Source: Campylobacteraceae bacterium
Lineage (GTDB): Bacteria; Campylobacterota; Campylobacteria; Campylobacterales; Sulfurovaceae
DNA: 40,064 nucleotides
Assembly: GCA_027038275.1 (NCBI GenBank)
Contig: JALVXC010000101.1
Location: forward strand, 1-40,064
Direction of reading: 5' to 3'
Of the stretch, positions 12,148 to 21,331 are shown in pieces (position 1 is the stretch's first letter; each line of letters opens with the position of its first letter). A program made the position numbers and the translations under genes. The notes under the pieces were generated by a model, which worked only from the letters and a program-made list of their open reading frames with translations, ran no database searches and was not told the DNA's origin.

Positions 12148-13359
12148 ATGTTATTTAAATATAAAGGTATGACCAAGCAAGGAAAAAGTGCCAAAGGGAC
12201 TATAGAGGCTTCAAGTATAGATGAAGCAAAGCAAAAACTAAAGGCACAAGGTATCTTCTATCAAGATATCTCAGAGAGTTCTCAGATTAATATTAAAAAC
12301 TTTTCACAACGCCAGATGCCAGGACCATTGCTATCCTCTTTTGCTAAAGAGTTATCCTCTTACCTTAACTCGGGAATGACCGTGTTAACAGCTATTAAGC
12401 TTATTGAGGGGCAACATAAAAATGAGAAGAAGTATACCTCTTTTTTAGCTTCTTTAAGAACTATGATTGAGGAGGGAAAGTCACTCTACCATGCATTAGC
12501 TTCTCAGTCAGTCTACTCCATGCCTGATTTCTTTTTACAGAGTATCAATGTTGCTGGACAGAGTGGTAAGATGGTTCCTGTGCTTATTCAGATGGGAACA
12601 TTTTTCTCCTCTCAAGCAAAAGTTAAAAAGCAAGTTAGTAATGCTATGGCTTATCCACTTTTTATCTTTATTGTAGCAATTTTAATGACAGGATTTCTTA
12701 TTGCTGTTGTTGTACCTAAAATTACTGGTATATTTGCCGATACAGGGCAAGAGCTACCAGATATAACTAAGTTTGTTTTAGGGGTTAGTGACTTTTTAAC
12801 AAATAACTACATAGCAATAATTGCTGGGTTTTTAGGAACAATTTTTGCTTTTAAGTTAGCCTATAAACACATTTATGGATTTAAAAAAGCTTACGATAGC
12901 TTTATGTTAAAGATGCCTGTTATTGGGGAGCTTATTCAAAACCATGAGCTTGGACGATTCTCTTATATTTTATCGCTAATGTTAGACTCTGGAGTATCTT
13001 ATGCTCATGCTGTAAAGTTGGCAACTACTACTTTTTCAAATGCTGCAATGAAAGAGAGTTTTGAGTCAGCATCCGAGAGAGTTATTGAGGGAAACAAACT
13101 CTCCACCTCATTGCAACGAGGAAAAGGAGTTTTACCAAAACGTAACTTTATGCAAGCATTGGCTCTTGGTGAGGAGTCTAGTGAGGTGGCAAGTATTTTA
13201 AGTAATGTTGCAGCACTCTACCGTGAAGAGAATGACGATAGACTAAAGATGTTACTATCACTGCTTGAGCCATTTATGATGCTCTTTATTGGTTTAGTTG
13301 TTGGGGTTATTGTCGCTGCTATGCTTTTACCTATCTTCTCTATGAACTTAGGTTCATAA
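12148..13359 (+). CDS. GspF/PilC-family inner-membrane platform protein
   Basis: This 403-aa protein has the usual layout: a cytoplasmic N-domain (FKYKGMTKQGKSAKGTIEA), then two T2SSF repeats (about 70-195 and 272-395). Membrane helices lie near residues 170-190, 222-243 and 375-397. Each repeat holds the family pattern, with FAKELSSYLNSGM in the first and LGRFSYILSLMLDSGVSYAHA in the second. Family members form the platform for type II secretion or type IV pilus assembly and interact with the GspE/PilB ATPase. No other secretion gene is in the window, so the machine it serves is not determined. Ribosome binding site AAGG precedes the ATG. Confidence 0.92.
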   Translation: MLFKYKGMTKQGKSAKGTIEASSIDEAKQKLKAQGIFYQDISESSQINIKNFSQRQMPGPLLSSFAKELSSYLNSGMTVLTAIKLIEGQHKNEKKYTSFLASLRTMIEEGKSLYHALASQSVYSMPDFFLQSINVAGQSGKMVPVLIQMGTFFSSQAKVKKQVSNAMAYPLFIFIVAILMTGFLIAVVVPKITGIFADTGQELPDITKFVLGVSDFLTNNYIAIIAGFLGTIFAFKLAYKHIYGFKKAYDSFMLKMPVIGELIQNHELGRFSYILSLMLDSGVSYAHAVKLATTTFSNAAMKESFESASERVIEGNKLSTSLQRGKGVLPKRNFMQALALGEESSEVASILSNVAALYREENDDRLKMLLSLLEPFMMLFIGLVVGVIVAAMLLPIFSMNLGS

Positions 13360-13387
13360 TGGTACAATTCTCTTTTAGGAGTTTAAA

Positions 13388-13915
13388 ATGGCAAAAAAAC
13401 AGCGATTTAGAGATACAAAAAAAAATAGAGTTACAAAAGGTGTAGAAGAGAAGGTAGAGAAACCTGCTATTCCCTATGCTAGTAAAGGCAAAAGAGCAAA
13501 AGCATTTTTAACCGATATTTTTATGCTTTTTATGCCTATTATGTATGCTGTTATCTATTTGGTAATGGATGGAAGAGAGGGAGCTTCAGAGGAGAAACTT
13601 TTAGCATGGACTTATGTAATGGTTCCCTATTTAATAATCTTGACAATTTTTATGTGGAGAGATAAAGGAAGAACACCAGGGGCGAGGTCACAAGACTTAA
13701 AGGTTATTGAGTTTCATACACTAGAGAACCCATCTTTGTTCTCTATTGTTTTTAGAAATTTAATGTTACCTTTTAGTCTGTTTATTCCTTTTTTTTGGTT
13801 TGTACCTCTTTTTCGTAAAGATGGACGTGCCATTCATGACCTTTTAAGTGCTACTTGTTTGATTGTTGACCCAAATCCTCCTCAAAACATAACAACTAAA
13901 AAACAATCTAATTGA
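13388..13915 (+). CDS. RDD-family membrane protein
   Basis: This 175-aa protein has a basic N-terminus, three hydrophobic segments (about 47-62, 77-93, 121-142) and the family motifs: D at KAFLTDIF, GRTPGAR between helices, and DGRAIHDLLSAT near the C-terminus. RDD proteins are small membrane proteins, some proposed as ion transporters. It sits 28 bases after gspF with AGGAGTTTAAA before the ATG, and its TGA overlaps the ATG of the next gene. Confidence 0.85.
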   Translation: MAKKQRFRDTKKNRVTKGVEEKVEKPAIPYASKGKRAKAFLTDIFMLFMPIMYAVIYLVMDGREGASEEKLLAWTYVMVPYLIILTIFMWRDKGRTPGARSQDLKVIEFHTLENPSLFSIVFRNLMLPFSLFIPFFWFVPLFRKDGRAIHDLLSATCLIVDPNPPQNITTKKQSN

Positions 13916-15015
13916 TGAAACTACTCCTATCTCTCTTTTATTTCGCCTACTTTGCTTTAGTAGGTGTATATATGGTCTTTGTACCTAAGACACTTTTAGA
14001 TTTTGAGTATACTAAGTTACAGATAGGTATTATTGGCTCTGCTGCACCATTTATGCGTTTTTTGCTTCCATTTGTATTTAAATACTATATTGAATTAACC
14101 CAACATGTTTTCCGTTTGGCACTTCTGTTTACCTTTGTTGGAGGAGTGCTACTACTTAGTACAGTAGAGAACTTTTGGATATATCTAAGTGCAAATCTAC
14201 TCTTTGGTGCATCTATGGGTGTTATTTTACCTTTTGTTGAGACTATTGCTCTAAGTACATTGAGTAAAAAGCTCTATGGGAAGATTCGGCTTTGGGGTTC
14301 TGTTGGGTTTATTGTTGTAGTACTTACATTAGGAGAGCTTAATCTCTCTGCTACTTTAACATTCTATTGTCTGTCACTTTTAGCATTTTTTACTTTTCTA
14401 TTTGGGTACTTTATTGTTCATCAAGATAGTGTAGCCAAAGAGGAAGAGGAAGAAAAGTCTTCTGCATTCTCTTTAACAAAATATTGGGCATTTTGGAGTA
14501 GTATCTTTCTTATGCAGGTTGCCTTTGGTGGTTTTTATACCTTTTTTACTATCTATGCAGGAGAGCAGGGATTCTCTTCAGAAGTAGTCTCATATCTATG
14601 GAGTTTTGGTGTTATTTGTGAGATTGTTATGCTCTACTTTCAAGGACCACTACTCCAGCGTAATCTCTTAAATATTTTACAGTTTGCAACGGTTGTTACT
14701 GCCTTTAGATGGCTTATGCTATACCTATATCCATCTTCACTACTTTTGACCTTTCTAGGGCAATCTCTACACGCTATAAGCTTTGCTCTGTATCATACAG
14801 CAGCGATTAGTTATGTCTTTTCTCTCTATACACAAAAGCGTTTAGCCCAACAGTTCTTTTTGGGTATATCTTTTGGATTAGGTGGGGCATTTGGAGCATT
14901 TGTAGCAGGAGTGGTTTATGAGAGCTATCCTAAGCAACTCTTTTTAGTTGAATCTTTTATTGCTTTTTTAGCATTTTTAATGCTATTGGTTCATACAAGA
15001 CGTAAGAACCAATAG
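13915..15015 (+). CDS. MFS transporter, MFS_1-like/HcaT type
   Basis: A polytopic protein of about 366 aa with about 12 hydrophobic helices. The opening (FYFAYFALVGVYMVFVPKTL), GIIGSAAPFMRFLLP and YGKIRLWGSVGFI match the HcaT/nucleoside symporter-like MFS group. I start it at the ATG at 13915, which overlaps the RDD stop (TGATG); a TTG one codon earlier (13912) is the alternative. Translation is likely coupled to the RDD gene because no ribosome binding site is visible. Substrate unknown. Confidence 0.85.
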   Translation: MKLLLSLFYFAYFALVGVYMVFVPKTLLDFEYTKLQIGIIGSAAPFMRFLLPFVFKYYIELTQHVFRLALLFTFVGGVLLLSTVENFWIYLSANLLFGASMGVILPFVETIALSTLSKKLYGKIRLWGSVGFIVVVLTLGELNLSATLTFYCLSLLAFFTFLFGYFIVHQDSVAKEEEEEKSSAFSLTKYWAFWSSIFLMQVAFGGFYTFFTIYAGEQGFSSEVVSYLWSFGVICEIVMLYFQGPLLQRNLLNILQFATVVTAFRWLMLYLYPSSLLLTFLGQSLHAISFALYHTAAISYVFSLYTQKRLAQQFFLGISFGLGGAFGAFVAGVVYESYPKQLFLVESFIAFLAFLMLLVHTRRKNQ

Positions 15016-15022
15016 AGATATT

Positions 15023-15466
15023 TTACTTAGAGTTTTTTACTAACTCTTTTGCTTGCTCAACCCACTTTTCACGTTCTATTTTACCTGGAAAAGCACCTAT
15101 AGCACTATTTAGCCATATAACTTCCTCTTTAGTAAAGTTAGCAATTTGATAAAAGTAGTAGATTCCTAGGTCATTAAGAGTCTTTTCTGAAACTTTTCCA
15201 ATACCTTTTATAAGTTGAAGATTATCTTTTTCTCCTTCTCTTGGTTCTGATAGTAGTGTAGGTTTCTTTCCAACCTCTTTTGATTCACTACTTACAGGTG
15301 TTGACTCTTTATTTAGCTGTTCTCTTTGGTCAATATGTAGTTCATGTGTCCCTTTTTTGCCTTCATTGCAACTACTCCTCTTGGCACAACTAGATTTACC
15401 AATTAAGTAACCAACAACTCCTCCTATCAATGCTACAAATATAAAGTAGATAATACTTTCAGACAT
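15023..15466 (-). CDS. Membrane-anchored helix-hairpin-helix protein
   Basis: This 147-aa protein has an N-terminal membrane anchor (residues 5-24) followed by a charged linker. Its C-terminal helix-hairpin-helix region (about 82-140) contains LQLIKGIGKVSEKTLNDLGI, QIANFT and EKWVEQAKEL. This module resembles the one found at the end of some NuoE and L21-type proteins (GIGxxxExxLNxLGI...W). DNA or protein contact is plausible, but function is not known. It converges with the MFS gene (7-base gap). The ATG at 15466 follows AAAGGAGAAAT, a strong ribosome binding site. Confidence 0.75.
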   Translation of the reverse strand: MSESIIYFIFVALIGGVVGYLIGKSSCAKRSSCNEGKKGTHELHIDQREQLNKESTPVSSESKEVGKKPTLLSEPREGEKDNLQLIKGIGKVSEKTLNDLGIYYFYQIANFTKEEVIWLNSAIGAFPGKIEREKWVEQAKELVKNSK

Positions 15467-15601
15467 ACTATTTCTCCTTTGTCACTAAAATAAACTATTT
15501 AGGTTATTTATCTATTATATAAGTTTAAAAATAAAGTTTACTTAAAATAAGCTTTTTTATTAAGTAATTTTTGAAAAATAATGTTTTTTTTATAAGAGTT
15601 A

Positions 15602-15629
15602 GTTAAAAAATCCTACTTTTGTAGGATTT
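15602..15629 (-). terminator. Rho-independent terminator after rnj
   Basis: On the minus strand AAATCCTAC-AAAA-GTAGGATTT forms a 9-bp hairpin that runs directly into a T tract, a few bases after the rnj stop. Confidence 0.8.
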
Positions 15630-15634
15630 AATTA

Positions 15635-17785
15635 TTAGGAGAAAAAGACAATAGTATTGATAATTGGATAACGTTTTTTAGTACGTACAATAAATTTACG
15701 AACAATACCACTTATCTCTTTTTGAATAGTATTGCTAGAAGCCAACTGCTTCTCCTCTGCATTTACTAAGAAGGTATCTATAATATTTTCAATCTCATTA
15801 GAAAATCTTTTACTCTCTTTTTGAGGAACTAATCCACTAGAATTAATTACAACCTTACCAATAAGTTTTTTAGTATCTTTACTAATTTGCATAGCAATAT
15901 TTACAATACCCTCTTGAGAAAGTTTTTGTCTACTTTCTATAATGTCTGCTTTAATCTCTTTATTATTTTGGTTGTCAATATAACTTTTACCTGTTTTTAC
16001 TGTTTTTACTTTTTTAAGATACTTGGTTGTAATCTCAATCTGGTCACCATCGCTCATAAGTAGAATATTTCTAGGGTTTACCCCACACTCAATAGCTGTT
16101 TTAGAGTGCTTAAAGATATGGTTGTACTCACCATGCACAGGTAAGAAAAACTTTGGTTGAACCAATCGTAAAATGAGTTTTTGCTCCTCTTGGGCTGCGT
16201 GACCAGAGACGTGAATATTTTCAAAATCTTTATATCGTACAGTTACCCCTGCTTTAACTAACTTATTCATAAGTGAAGAGACAGAACTCTCATTTCCAGG
16301 AATGGCATGAGCAGAGATAATAATGGTATCACTTGGTTTTAACTTTACATGACGATGCTCATTTGTTGCCATTCGAGAAAGAGCAGCCATCATCTCTCCT
16401 TGTGAACCTGTAGTTACAATAAGGAGTTTATCATCAGGATATTTAGGTATCTCATGCGACTCAATAAAGTGTCTATCGTTAAGGTCAACATAACCTAAGC
16501 GTCTTGTAGTTTCAATATTTCTCTCCATTGAACGTCCAATAACACAAATTTTTCGTCCTGCCTCAATGCCTCTCTCCATTGCTTGGAAAACACGGTGTGT
16601 ATTAGAGGAGAAAGTTGACATAATAACTCTACCTGTTGCAAGAGCAAATAGTCTGTCAAATGTCTTTCCGACAACTGCTTCTGATTTTGTAAATCCAGGG
16701 TTATGAGAGTTTGTACTGTCTGAAAAGAGACAAAGTACCCCTTTAGAACCATAGTATGCAAGACGTTGTAAATCCATAGTTTGATTGTCAATTGGTGTAT
16801 GGTCTACTTTAAAATCTGCTGTATGAATAAATGTACCTGCTTTTGACTCAATTGCCAATGAACAAGCATCTATAATAGAGTGAGTATTGTGCATCCACTC
16901 AATCTTAAAACTACCAATTTGGTACTGTTTTCGCTTTGTAACATAGTTAAACTTGTTAACATGCTCCATAAGACCATGCTCTTGAAACTTATTCTCTATC
17001 ATCGCTAAAGCAAGTGGTGTTCCCCAAATTGGAAACTGTAACTCTTTGTAAAGATAAGGCACAGCACCAATATGGTCTTCATGAGCATGAGTAATAACCA
17101 CAGCTACAATTTTCTCTTTTATAGCATGTAGATAAGAAAAGTCAGGCACTAAAATATCAACACCATGCATTGTCTCATCAGGAAATGACATACCTACATC
17201 TATAATAAAAGCTGTCTCATCATCTTCCATAACAGCTATATTTCCACCAATCTCACCAAGACCACCTAAAGGAGTAAATCTTATTTTATGGTTATTGTTT
17301 TCAATCTGCTTCCAAGGGTTCATGCGTAAATCGTTAACTTCCATATTTTCTAATATAGAAGCTTTCATGGCTTCACTCATTGGACCTGAAACAAATTTTT
17401 TGGCTCTTCTTCCACCTCCCCCATTACGGTTTGTCTTTTTGTTTTTATTGTGGTTTGGTTTATTTCCTATTGTCTTAGAATTTTTATTTTGCTCAGGCTT
17501 TTTATGTTGATTTTTTTTCTGCTGAGGTTTACGCTTAGGATTTTCTATATTACCATTGACTACTTTAGTATCTGTTTTAACATTTCCATTTATTTCAGGT
17601 TTCTCTTCAATCATATTACCAACAATAGGTTTAGTTGTAGTTTTTGGTCGTCGATGAGGGTTACCTGCACGTCTTGGTCTATCGGGTCGGTCTCTTCTTG
17701 TTTTTTTTTCTCTACTCTTTGGAGTATCGCTTTTCGTTGCGTTCTCTTGATTTTGATTTTTTTCTGGTTGCTTGTTCTCTTCCAT
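15635..17785 (-). CDS. rnj: Ribonuclease J
   Basis: This 716-aa protein has a metallo-beta-lactamase core with HAHEDH (233-238) and a beta-CASP domain, including TGSQGE and HVSGHA near its end. A C-terminal domain contains the RKFI-KKRYP ending typical of the family. A very basic, low-complexity extension of about 165 residues rich in K, N and R precedes the core, as in Helicobacter RNase J. The enzyme combines endo- and 5'-3' exonuclease activity and acts in mRNA turnover and rRNA maturation. The start at 17785 has AAGGATAGTATAG upstream and lies 74 bases inside ksgA. Confidence 0.95.
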   Translation of the reverse strand: MEENKQPEKNQNQENATKSDTPKSREKKTRRDRPDRPRRAGNPHRRPKTTTKPIVGNMIEEKPEINGNVKTDTKVVNGNIENPKRKPQQKKNQHKKPEQNKNSKTIGNKPNHNKNKKTNRNGGGGRRAKKFVSGPMSEAMKASILENMEVNDLRMNPWKQIENNNHKIRFTPLGGLGEIGGNIAVMEDDETAFIIDVGMSFPDETMHGVDILVPDFSYLHAIKEKIVAVVITHAHEDHIGAVPYLYKELQFPIWGTPLALAMIENKFQEHGLMEHVNKFNYVTKRKQYQIGSFKIEWMHNTHSIIDACSLAIESKAGTFIHTADFKVDHTPIDNQTMDLQRLAYYGSKGVLCLFSDSTNSHNPGFTKSEAVVGKTFDRLFALATGRVIMSTFSSNTHRVFQAMERGIEAGRKICVIGRSMERNIETTRRLGYVDLNDRHFIESHEIPKYPDDKLLIVTTGSQGEMMAALSRMATNEHRHVKLKPSDTIIISAHAIPGNESSVSSLMNKLVKAGVTVRYKDFENIHVSGHAAQEEQKLILRLVQPKFFLPVHGEYNHIFKHSKTAIECGVNPRNILLMSDGDQIEITTKYLKKVKTVKTGKSYIDNQNNKEIKADIIESRQKLSQEGIVNIAMQISKDTKKLIGKVVINSSGLVPQKESKRFSNEIENIIDTFLVNAEEKQLASSNTIQKEISGIVRKFIVRTKKRYPIINTIVFFS

Positions 17786-18584
17786 CTATACTATCCTTGT
17801 TTAATTCATTATATAAGTGATGATAAATAGATGTCTCAACTTCGTGAGGTCTGATGGAAAGACTCTGTTTTAACTCTTGGAGTAGTGCTTCAATCTTATC
17901 TTTAGAGTAGTGAGTGCTTAGATTTTTGACTAACTTTTTTCTAGGCTGTTTAAATGCAACCTTTAAAAAATTTTCAAAACCTTCATCATCTTCACTACAT
18001 TTTTTACGTATTAAAAGAATCGAAGAGGTCACTTTTGGTGGAGGAACAAAATTCTCTGCTCCCACATCAAAAAGTAGTTCACCAAAACCAACTGTTTGAG
18101 TAAGTACAGAGAGTCCTGAAAACTCTCTCTCCCCTACTTCTGCTGCAAACTTCTTTGCAACCTCTTTTTGGACCATAACTAAAACAGATTGGCAGTGTTC
18201 ATCTTTTAATGCTTTTAAGATAATATTAGTGGCAATATAGTAGGGTAGGTTTGCCACAAGATGATAAGGTTCATCTAGTAGTCTATTTTCCCCCCAATGC
18301 TCAAGCACATCTCCACAGTTAAGTTTTAGTGTCGCCGTGTGGAGTGCGTCACTAAATCTCTTTTGGAGATGCTCACATAATCTTTTATCAACCTCAAATG
18401 CTGTGACATTTCGAGTTAAAATTAACTCTTTGGTTAAATCACCTAAGCCAGGCCCAATCTCTGCAACTTGCAAGTTATCATTGGGAATCGATTGGATGAT
18501 TCGTTTTATTATCGCGTCATTTTTTAAAAAGTTCTGCCCAAAACGTTTGTTGGCAAACTCTGATAGATTTTCAATTTTATTCAT
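17712..18584 (-). CDS. ksgA: 16S rRNA dimethyladenosine transferase KsgA/RsmA
   Basis: It dimethylates two adjacent adenosines in helix 45 of 16S rRNA using SAM. Visible motifs: [10 protein letters not shown] (N-terminal), [10 protein letters not shown] (SAM motif I), and NLPYYIAT, the catalytic NLPY motif. The ATG at 18584 is chosen; an upstream TTG (18593) would add only three residues. The last roughly 25 residues form a charged tail ([22 protein letters not shown] region) beyond the usual length, coded by DNA that also encodes the RNase J N-terminus in another frame. The genes form an operon of translation and RNA-decay functions, divergent from hisF. Confidence 0.94.
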   Translation of the reverse strand: MNKIENLSEFANKRFGQNFLKNDAIIKRIIQSIPNDNLQVAEIGPGLGDLTKELILTRNVTAFEVDKRLCEHLQKRFSDALHTATLKLNCGDVLEHWGENRLLDEPYHLVANLPYYIATNIILKALKDEHCQSVLVMVQKEVAKKFAAEVGEREFSGLSVLTQTVGFGELLFDVGAENFVPPPKVTSSILLIRKKCSEDDEGFENFLKVAFKQPRKKLVKNLSTHYSKDKIEALLQELKQSLSIRPHEVETSIYHHLYNELNKDSIDGREQATRKKSKSRERNEKRYSKE

Positions 18585-18620
18585 TTTACACAATTCTTAC
18601 TTAATATTAACTATTTGAGT

Positions 18621-18626
18621 TATAAT
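18621..18626 (+). promoter_or_regulatory. Promoter -10 box of hisF
   Basis: TATAAT lies 27 bases before the ATG at 18654, in the short divergent region shared with ksgA. Confidence 0.55.
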
Positions 18627-18653
18627 TCTATCATAATAATTGTAAGGAATACG

Positions 18654-19418
18654 ATGGAATATTTTGCAAAACGAATTATACCTTGCTTAGATGTAGACAA
18701 TGGTAGAGTTGTTAAGGGTGTTAACTTTGTAGGTCTAAGAGATGCAGGTGACCCTGTAGAGGTAGCAAAACGTTATAATGTTGAGGGTGCTGATGAGATT
18801 ACCTTTTTAGATATTGGAGCAACTCATGAAGGACGAGCAACTATTGTAGATGTTGTCAAAGAGGTAGCAAAAGAGGTGTTTATTCCTCTTACTGTTGGGG
18901 GTGGAATTAGAGAGTTAAATGACATCTACAAACTTTTAAATGTAGGTTGCGACAAAGTAAGTATTAACTCTGCTGCTATTAGACGACCAGAGTTTATTGA
19001 TGAGGGTGCAAAACGTTTTGGCTCACAATGTATAGTTGTAGCCATAGATGCCAAAAGAGTAGCTCCTAACAAGTGGCACATCTTTACACATGGAGGAAGA
19101 AACGACACAGGCATTGATGCTTTAGAGTGGGCAAAAGAGTCTTATAACAGAGGAGCAGGTGAACTACTTATAACCTCTATGGACGCAGATGGAACTAAAG
19201 CAGGATTTGACAATGAGTTAAACTCACGCATTGCAGAGTTAGTCAATATTCCAATTATTGCTTCAGGTGGAGCAGGAACAATGGAGCATATAAAGGAGGC
19301 ATTTACAAAAGGCAATGCAGATGCTGCTTTAGCTGCTTCTATCTTTCACTTTAGAGAGATAGATATTATGGATTTAAAACACTATCTTCGTAACGAAAAT
19401 ATACCTGTAAGGATTTAG
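18654..19418 (+). CDS. hisF: Imidazole glycerol phosphate synthase subunit HisF
   Basis: This cyclase subunit converts PRFAR, with ammonia delivered by HisH, to imidazole glycerol phosphate and AICAR in histidine synthesis. The roughly 254-aa (beta-alpha)8 barrel begins [20 protein letters not shown], with catalytic Asp13 (Asp11 of the family). The second catalytic Asp lies in VVAIDAKR, and the phosphate-binding [11 protein letters not shown] and ASGGAGT segments are present. The frame is open 13 codons further upstream, but AAGGAATACG before 18654 and the family start favour this ATG. The next gene begins 2 bases after the stop. hisH is not in the window. Confidence 0.96.
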   Translation: MEYFAKRIIPCLDVDNGRVVKGVNFVGLRDAGDPVEVAKRYNVEGADEITFLDIGATHEGRATIVDVVKEVAKEVFIPLTVGGGIRELNDIYKLLNVGCDKVSINSAAIRRPEFIDEGAKRFGSQCIVVAIDAKRVAPNKWHIFTHGGRNDTGIDALEWAKESYNRGAGELLITSMDADGTKAGFDNELNSRIAELVNIPIIASGGAGTMEHIKEAFTKGNADAALAASIFHFREIDIMDLKHYLRNENIPVRI

Positions 19419-19420
19419 AT

Positions 19421-19984
19421 ATGTTTATCTGTGCAGGAGAGAGTGAGAGTTTTGATTTTGCAAAACCTATGGGTATTGGTATGGTTGATATGGCAATGAA
19501 TCTATCACGCTATTTAGAGAATGAAAAACCACCCTTTTTAATGTTTGTAGGAACAGCAGGGTCTTATGGTTTGCATAATATCTTTGACATAGTCCACTCA
19601 AAAACAGCAACCAATGTTGAAAACAGTTTTTTTAATGCTAATGCCTATACACCAATAGATAATATGATTTCAACCTATGAAGGTATTGTTAAAACAACAT
19701 CACTACTTAATAATTTTGATGTTTCACGTGAAACAATTGTCAACTCATCTAATTATATTACAACAGACAAGAGATTGTCAAAATACTATTTAGAGAATGG
19801 AATAAGCCTTGAAAATATGGAATTTTTTGCTGTCTTAAGAGTTGCCAAAGAGTTTAACACTCCTGTTGCAGGAGTTTTTATTGTGACAAACTACTGTAAC
19901 AGTAATGCTCATCGAGATTTTATGACCAACCATAAAGAGGCTATGGCACGATTGACAGCTTATATTAAAGAGCCTATAAAATAG
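19421..19984 (+). CDS. Nucleoside phosphorylase-like protein, short form
   Basis: This 187-aa protein has the PNP/UDP family pattern: FVGTAGSYGL (substrate/phosphate region), an ENMEFFAVLRVA segment matching the family's E-M-E nucleoside-binding motif, and TNYCN with a following Asn/His for base contact. It is shorter than typical MTAN or PNP proteins (about 230 aa), with a reduced N-terminus. Purine nucleoside or methylthioadenosine/aminofutalosine-type substrates are possible and the sequence does not decide. Its start lies 2 bases after hisF with AAGGAT upstream. A perfect parS lies inside the gene, coding DVSRET. Confidence 0.75.
   Translation: MFICAGESESFDFAKPMGIGMVDMAMNLSRYLENEKPPFLMFVGTAGSYGLHNIFDIVHSKTATNVENSFFNANAYTPIDNMISTYEGIVKTTSLLNNFDVSRETIVNSSNYITTDKRLSKYYLENGISLENMEFFAVLRVAKEFNTPVAGVFIVTNYCNSNAHRDFMTNHKEAMARLTAYIKEPIK
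19720..19735. promoter_or_regulatory. parS site 1
   Basis: Perfect 16-bp TGTTTCACGTGAAACA, inside the nucleoside phosphorylase-like gene. This is the ParB (Spo0J) binding consensus. Confidence 0.93.
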
Positions 19985-20000
19985 GTTAATTAAAAGTCAT

Positions 20001-20016
20001 TGTTTCACGTGAAACA
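20001..20016. promoter_or_regulatory. parS site 2
   Basis: Perfect TGTTTCACGTGAAACA in the intergenic region before rlmN. Confidence 0.95.
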
Positions 20017-20054
20017 ATAGATATTAACCCATTAGACAAAAAAGAGTTAAAAGA

Positions 20055-20070
20055 TGTTTCACGTGAAACA
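20055..20070. promoter_or_regulatory. parS site 3
   Basis: Perfect TGTTTCACGTGAAACA, 54 bp after site 2 and directly upstream of the rlmN promoter. ParB occupancy could influence rlmN transcription. Confidence 0.95.
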
Positions 20071-20083
20071 ATCACTAATCTAT

Positions 20084-20089
20084 TATAAT
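20084..20089 (+). promoter_or_regulatory. Promoter -10 box of rlmN
   Basis: TATAAT lies 14 bases downstream of parS site 3 and 20 bases before the rlmN ATG, giving a very short leader. Confidence 0.55.
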
Positions 20090-20108
20090 TTAAAAAGTGA
20101 GAGAAGAT

Positions 20109-21197
20109 ATGAATATAGAGAAAAAACCAGCTATACAAGACTACACAAGAGAAGAGTTAGCACAACTTATTAAACCTGCTTTTAGAGCCAAACAAATCTA
20201 CTCTTGGCTCTACCACAAATACGTAACAAGCTTTGATGAGATGAAAAACCTACCCCACTCTCTTAGAGAAGAGTTAAAAGAGAAGTATCGAATAGGGATT
20301 CTAAAGATGATACGAAAAGAGAAGAGCAAAGATGGAAGTACCAAATATCTCTTTGAATTAGAAGATGGTAATACAGTAGAGACAGTACTACTTCTAATGA
20401 AGAAAAAAGAGTTCAATGAAGATGGCTCTGTAAAGCACCAAGAGAGGTATACTGTATGTATCTCTTGTCAAGTTGGTTGCAAAGTAGGTTGTTCATTTTG
20501 TTTAACAGCAAAGAGTGGGTTTATAGCAAACTTGACAGCAGGTGAGATAGTTGAACAGATACGTTACATAAAAAGAGACAACAACATTGACGCAAACAGA
20601 AGAGTAAATATAGTTTACATGGGAATGGGTGAACCCCTAGATAATCTTAATGCAGTTAGTCAATCATCACGAATCTTTGCTGACCCTGATGGTATGGCTA
20701 TTGCCCCACACCGTCAAACCATTTCAACCTCAGGGCTTAGCACAAAAATTGTCAAACTAGGTAAAATGAACCTAGGTGTAAACTTGGCAATCTCTCTACA
20801 TGCAGTTGACGATGAGTTAAGAGAGAAGTTAATGCCTATCAACAAAGCATATAATATTAAATCAATTATTGATGCTGTAAAAGAGTTTCCTGTCAATGAC
20901 AGAAAGAGGGTGATGTTTGAGTATCTTGTTATTAAAGATATCAATGATGATATAGCTTCTGCAAAAAAGCTCTTGTCTCTGCTAAATGGTATTAAGTCAA
21001 AAGTTAATCTCATCTACTTTAATCCACATGGAGGAACAGAGTATAAACGACCAAATGAAAAAGATATGTTGGCTTTTCAAGAGTATTTAACCAAACATGG
21101 TTTACACTGTACTATTCGCGAGTCAAAAGGGCTTGACATATCTGCGGCTTGTGGTCAATTAAGAGATAATGAATTGGAGGATAATAGATGTCTATAG
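20109..21197 (+). CDS. rlmN: Dual-specificity RNA methyltransferase RlmN
   Basis: This radical SAM enzyme methylates C2 of A2503 in 23S rRNA and A37 in some tRNAs. The roughly 362-aa protein carries the CxxxCxxC cluster motif in GCKVGCSFC (about 123-131), [11 protein letters not shown], the [10 protein letters not shown] segment and the conserved resolving Cys in ISAACGQLR near the end. The ATG at 20109 follows GAGAGAAG; a GTG four codons earlier (20097) is the alternative. Its last 10 bases overlap a 31-aa membrane-peptide gene. Confidence 0.95.
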   Translation: MNIEKKPAIQDYTREELAQLIKPAFRAKQIYSWLYHKYVTSFDEMKNLPHSLREELKEKYRIGILKMIRKEKSKDGSTKYLFELEDGNTVETVLLLMKKKEFNEDGSVKHQERYTVCISCQVGCKVGCSFCLTAKSGFIANLTAGEIVEQIRYIKRDNNIDANRRVNIVYMGMGEPLDNLNAVSQSSRIFADPDGMAIAPHRQTISTSGLSTKIVKLGKMNLGVNLAISLHAVDDELREKLMPINKAYNIKSIIDAVKEFPVNDRKRVMFEYLVIKDINDDIASAKKLLSLLNGIKSKVNLIYFNPHGGTEYKRPNEKDMLAFQEYLTKHGLHCTIRESKGLDISAACGQLRDNELEDNRCL

Positions 21198-21283
21198 TCG
21201 ATATTGGATTGATTGTTTTTATTGTTGTAGTTGTGGTTTTTTCTGCTATTGGAGTTTACAAAGTGTTAAAAGAGGAGGATTAA
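21188..21283 (+). CDS. 31-aa single-helix membrane peptide
   Basis: The frame begins at an ATG with the strongest ribosome binding site in the window (TTGGAGGATAATAG) inside the end of rlmN. It encodes [20 protein letters not shown] followed by a short [11 protein letters not shown] tail: one transmembrane helix with a charged cytoplasmic end. Translational coupling with rlmN is likely. No family recognised; function unknown. Confidence 0.65.
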   Translation: MSIVDIGLIVFIVVVVVFSAIGVYKVLKEED

Positions 21284-21331
21284 TATTTTATGCTGGTAGG
21301 GGCAACCTCCGTATTTGCACCTATGGGTTAA

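Noticed and set aside
17295-17830. Open frames on the plus strand opposite rnj and the ksgA tail
   Set aside because: They are antisense to the strongly supported, low-complexity N-terminal region of RNase J and have no ribosome binding sites.
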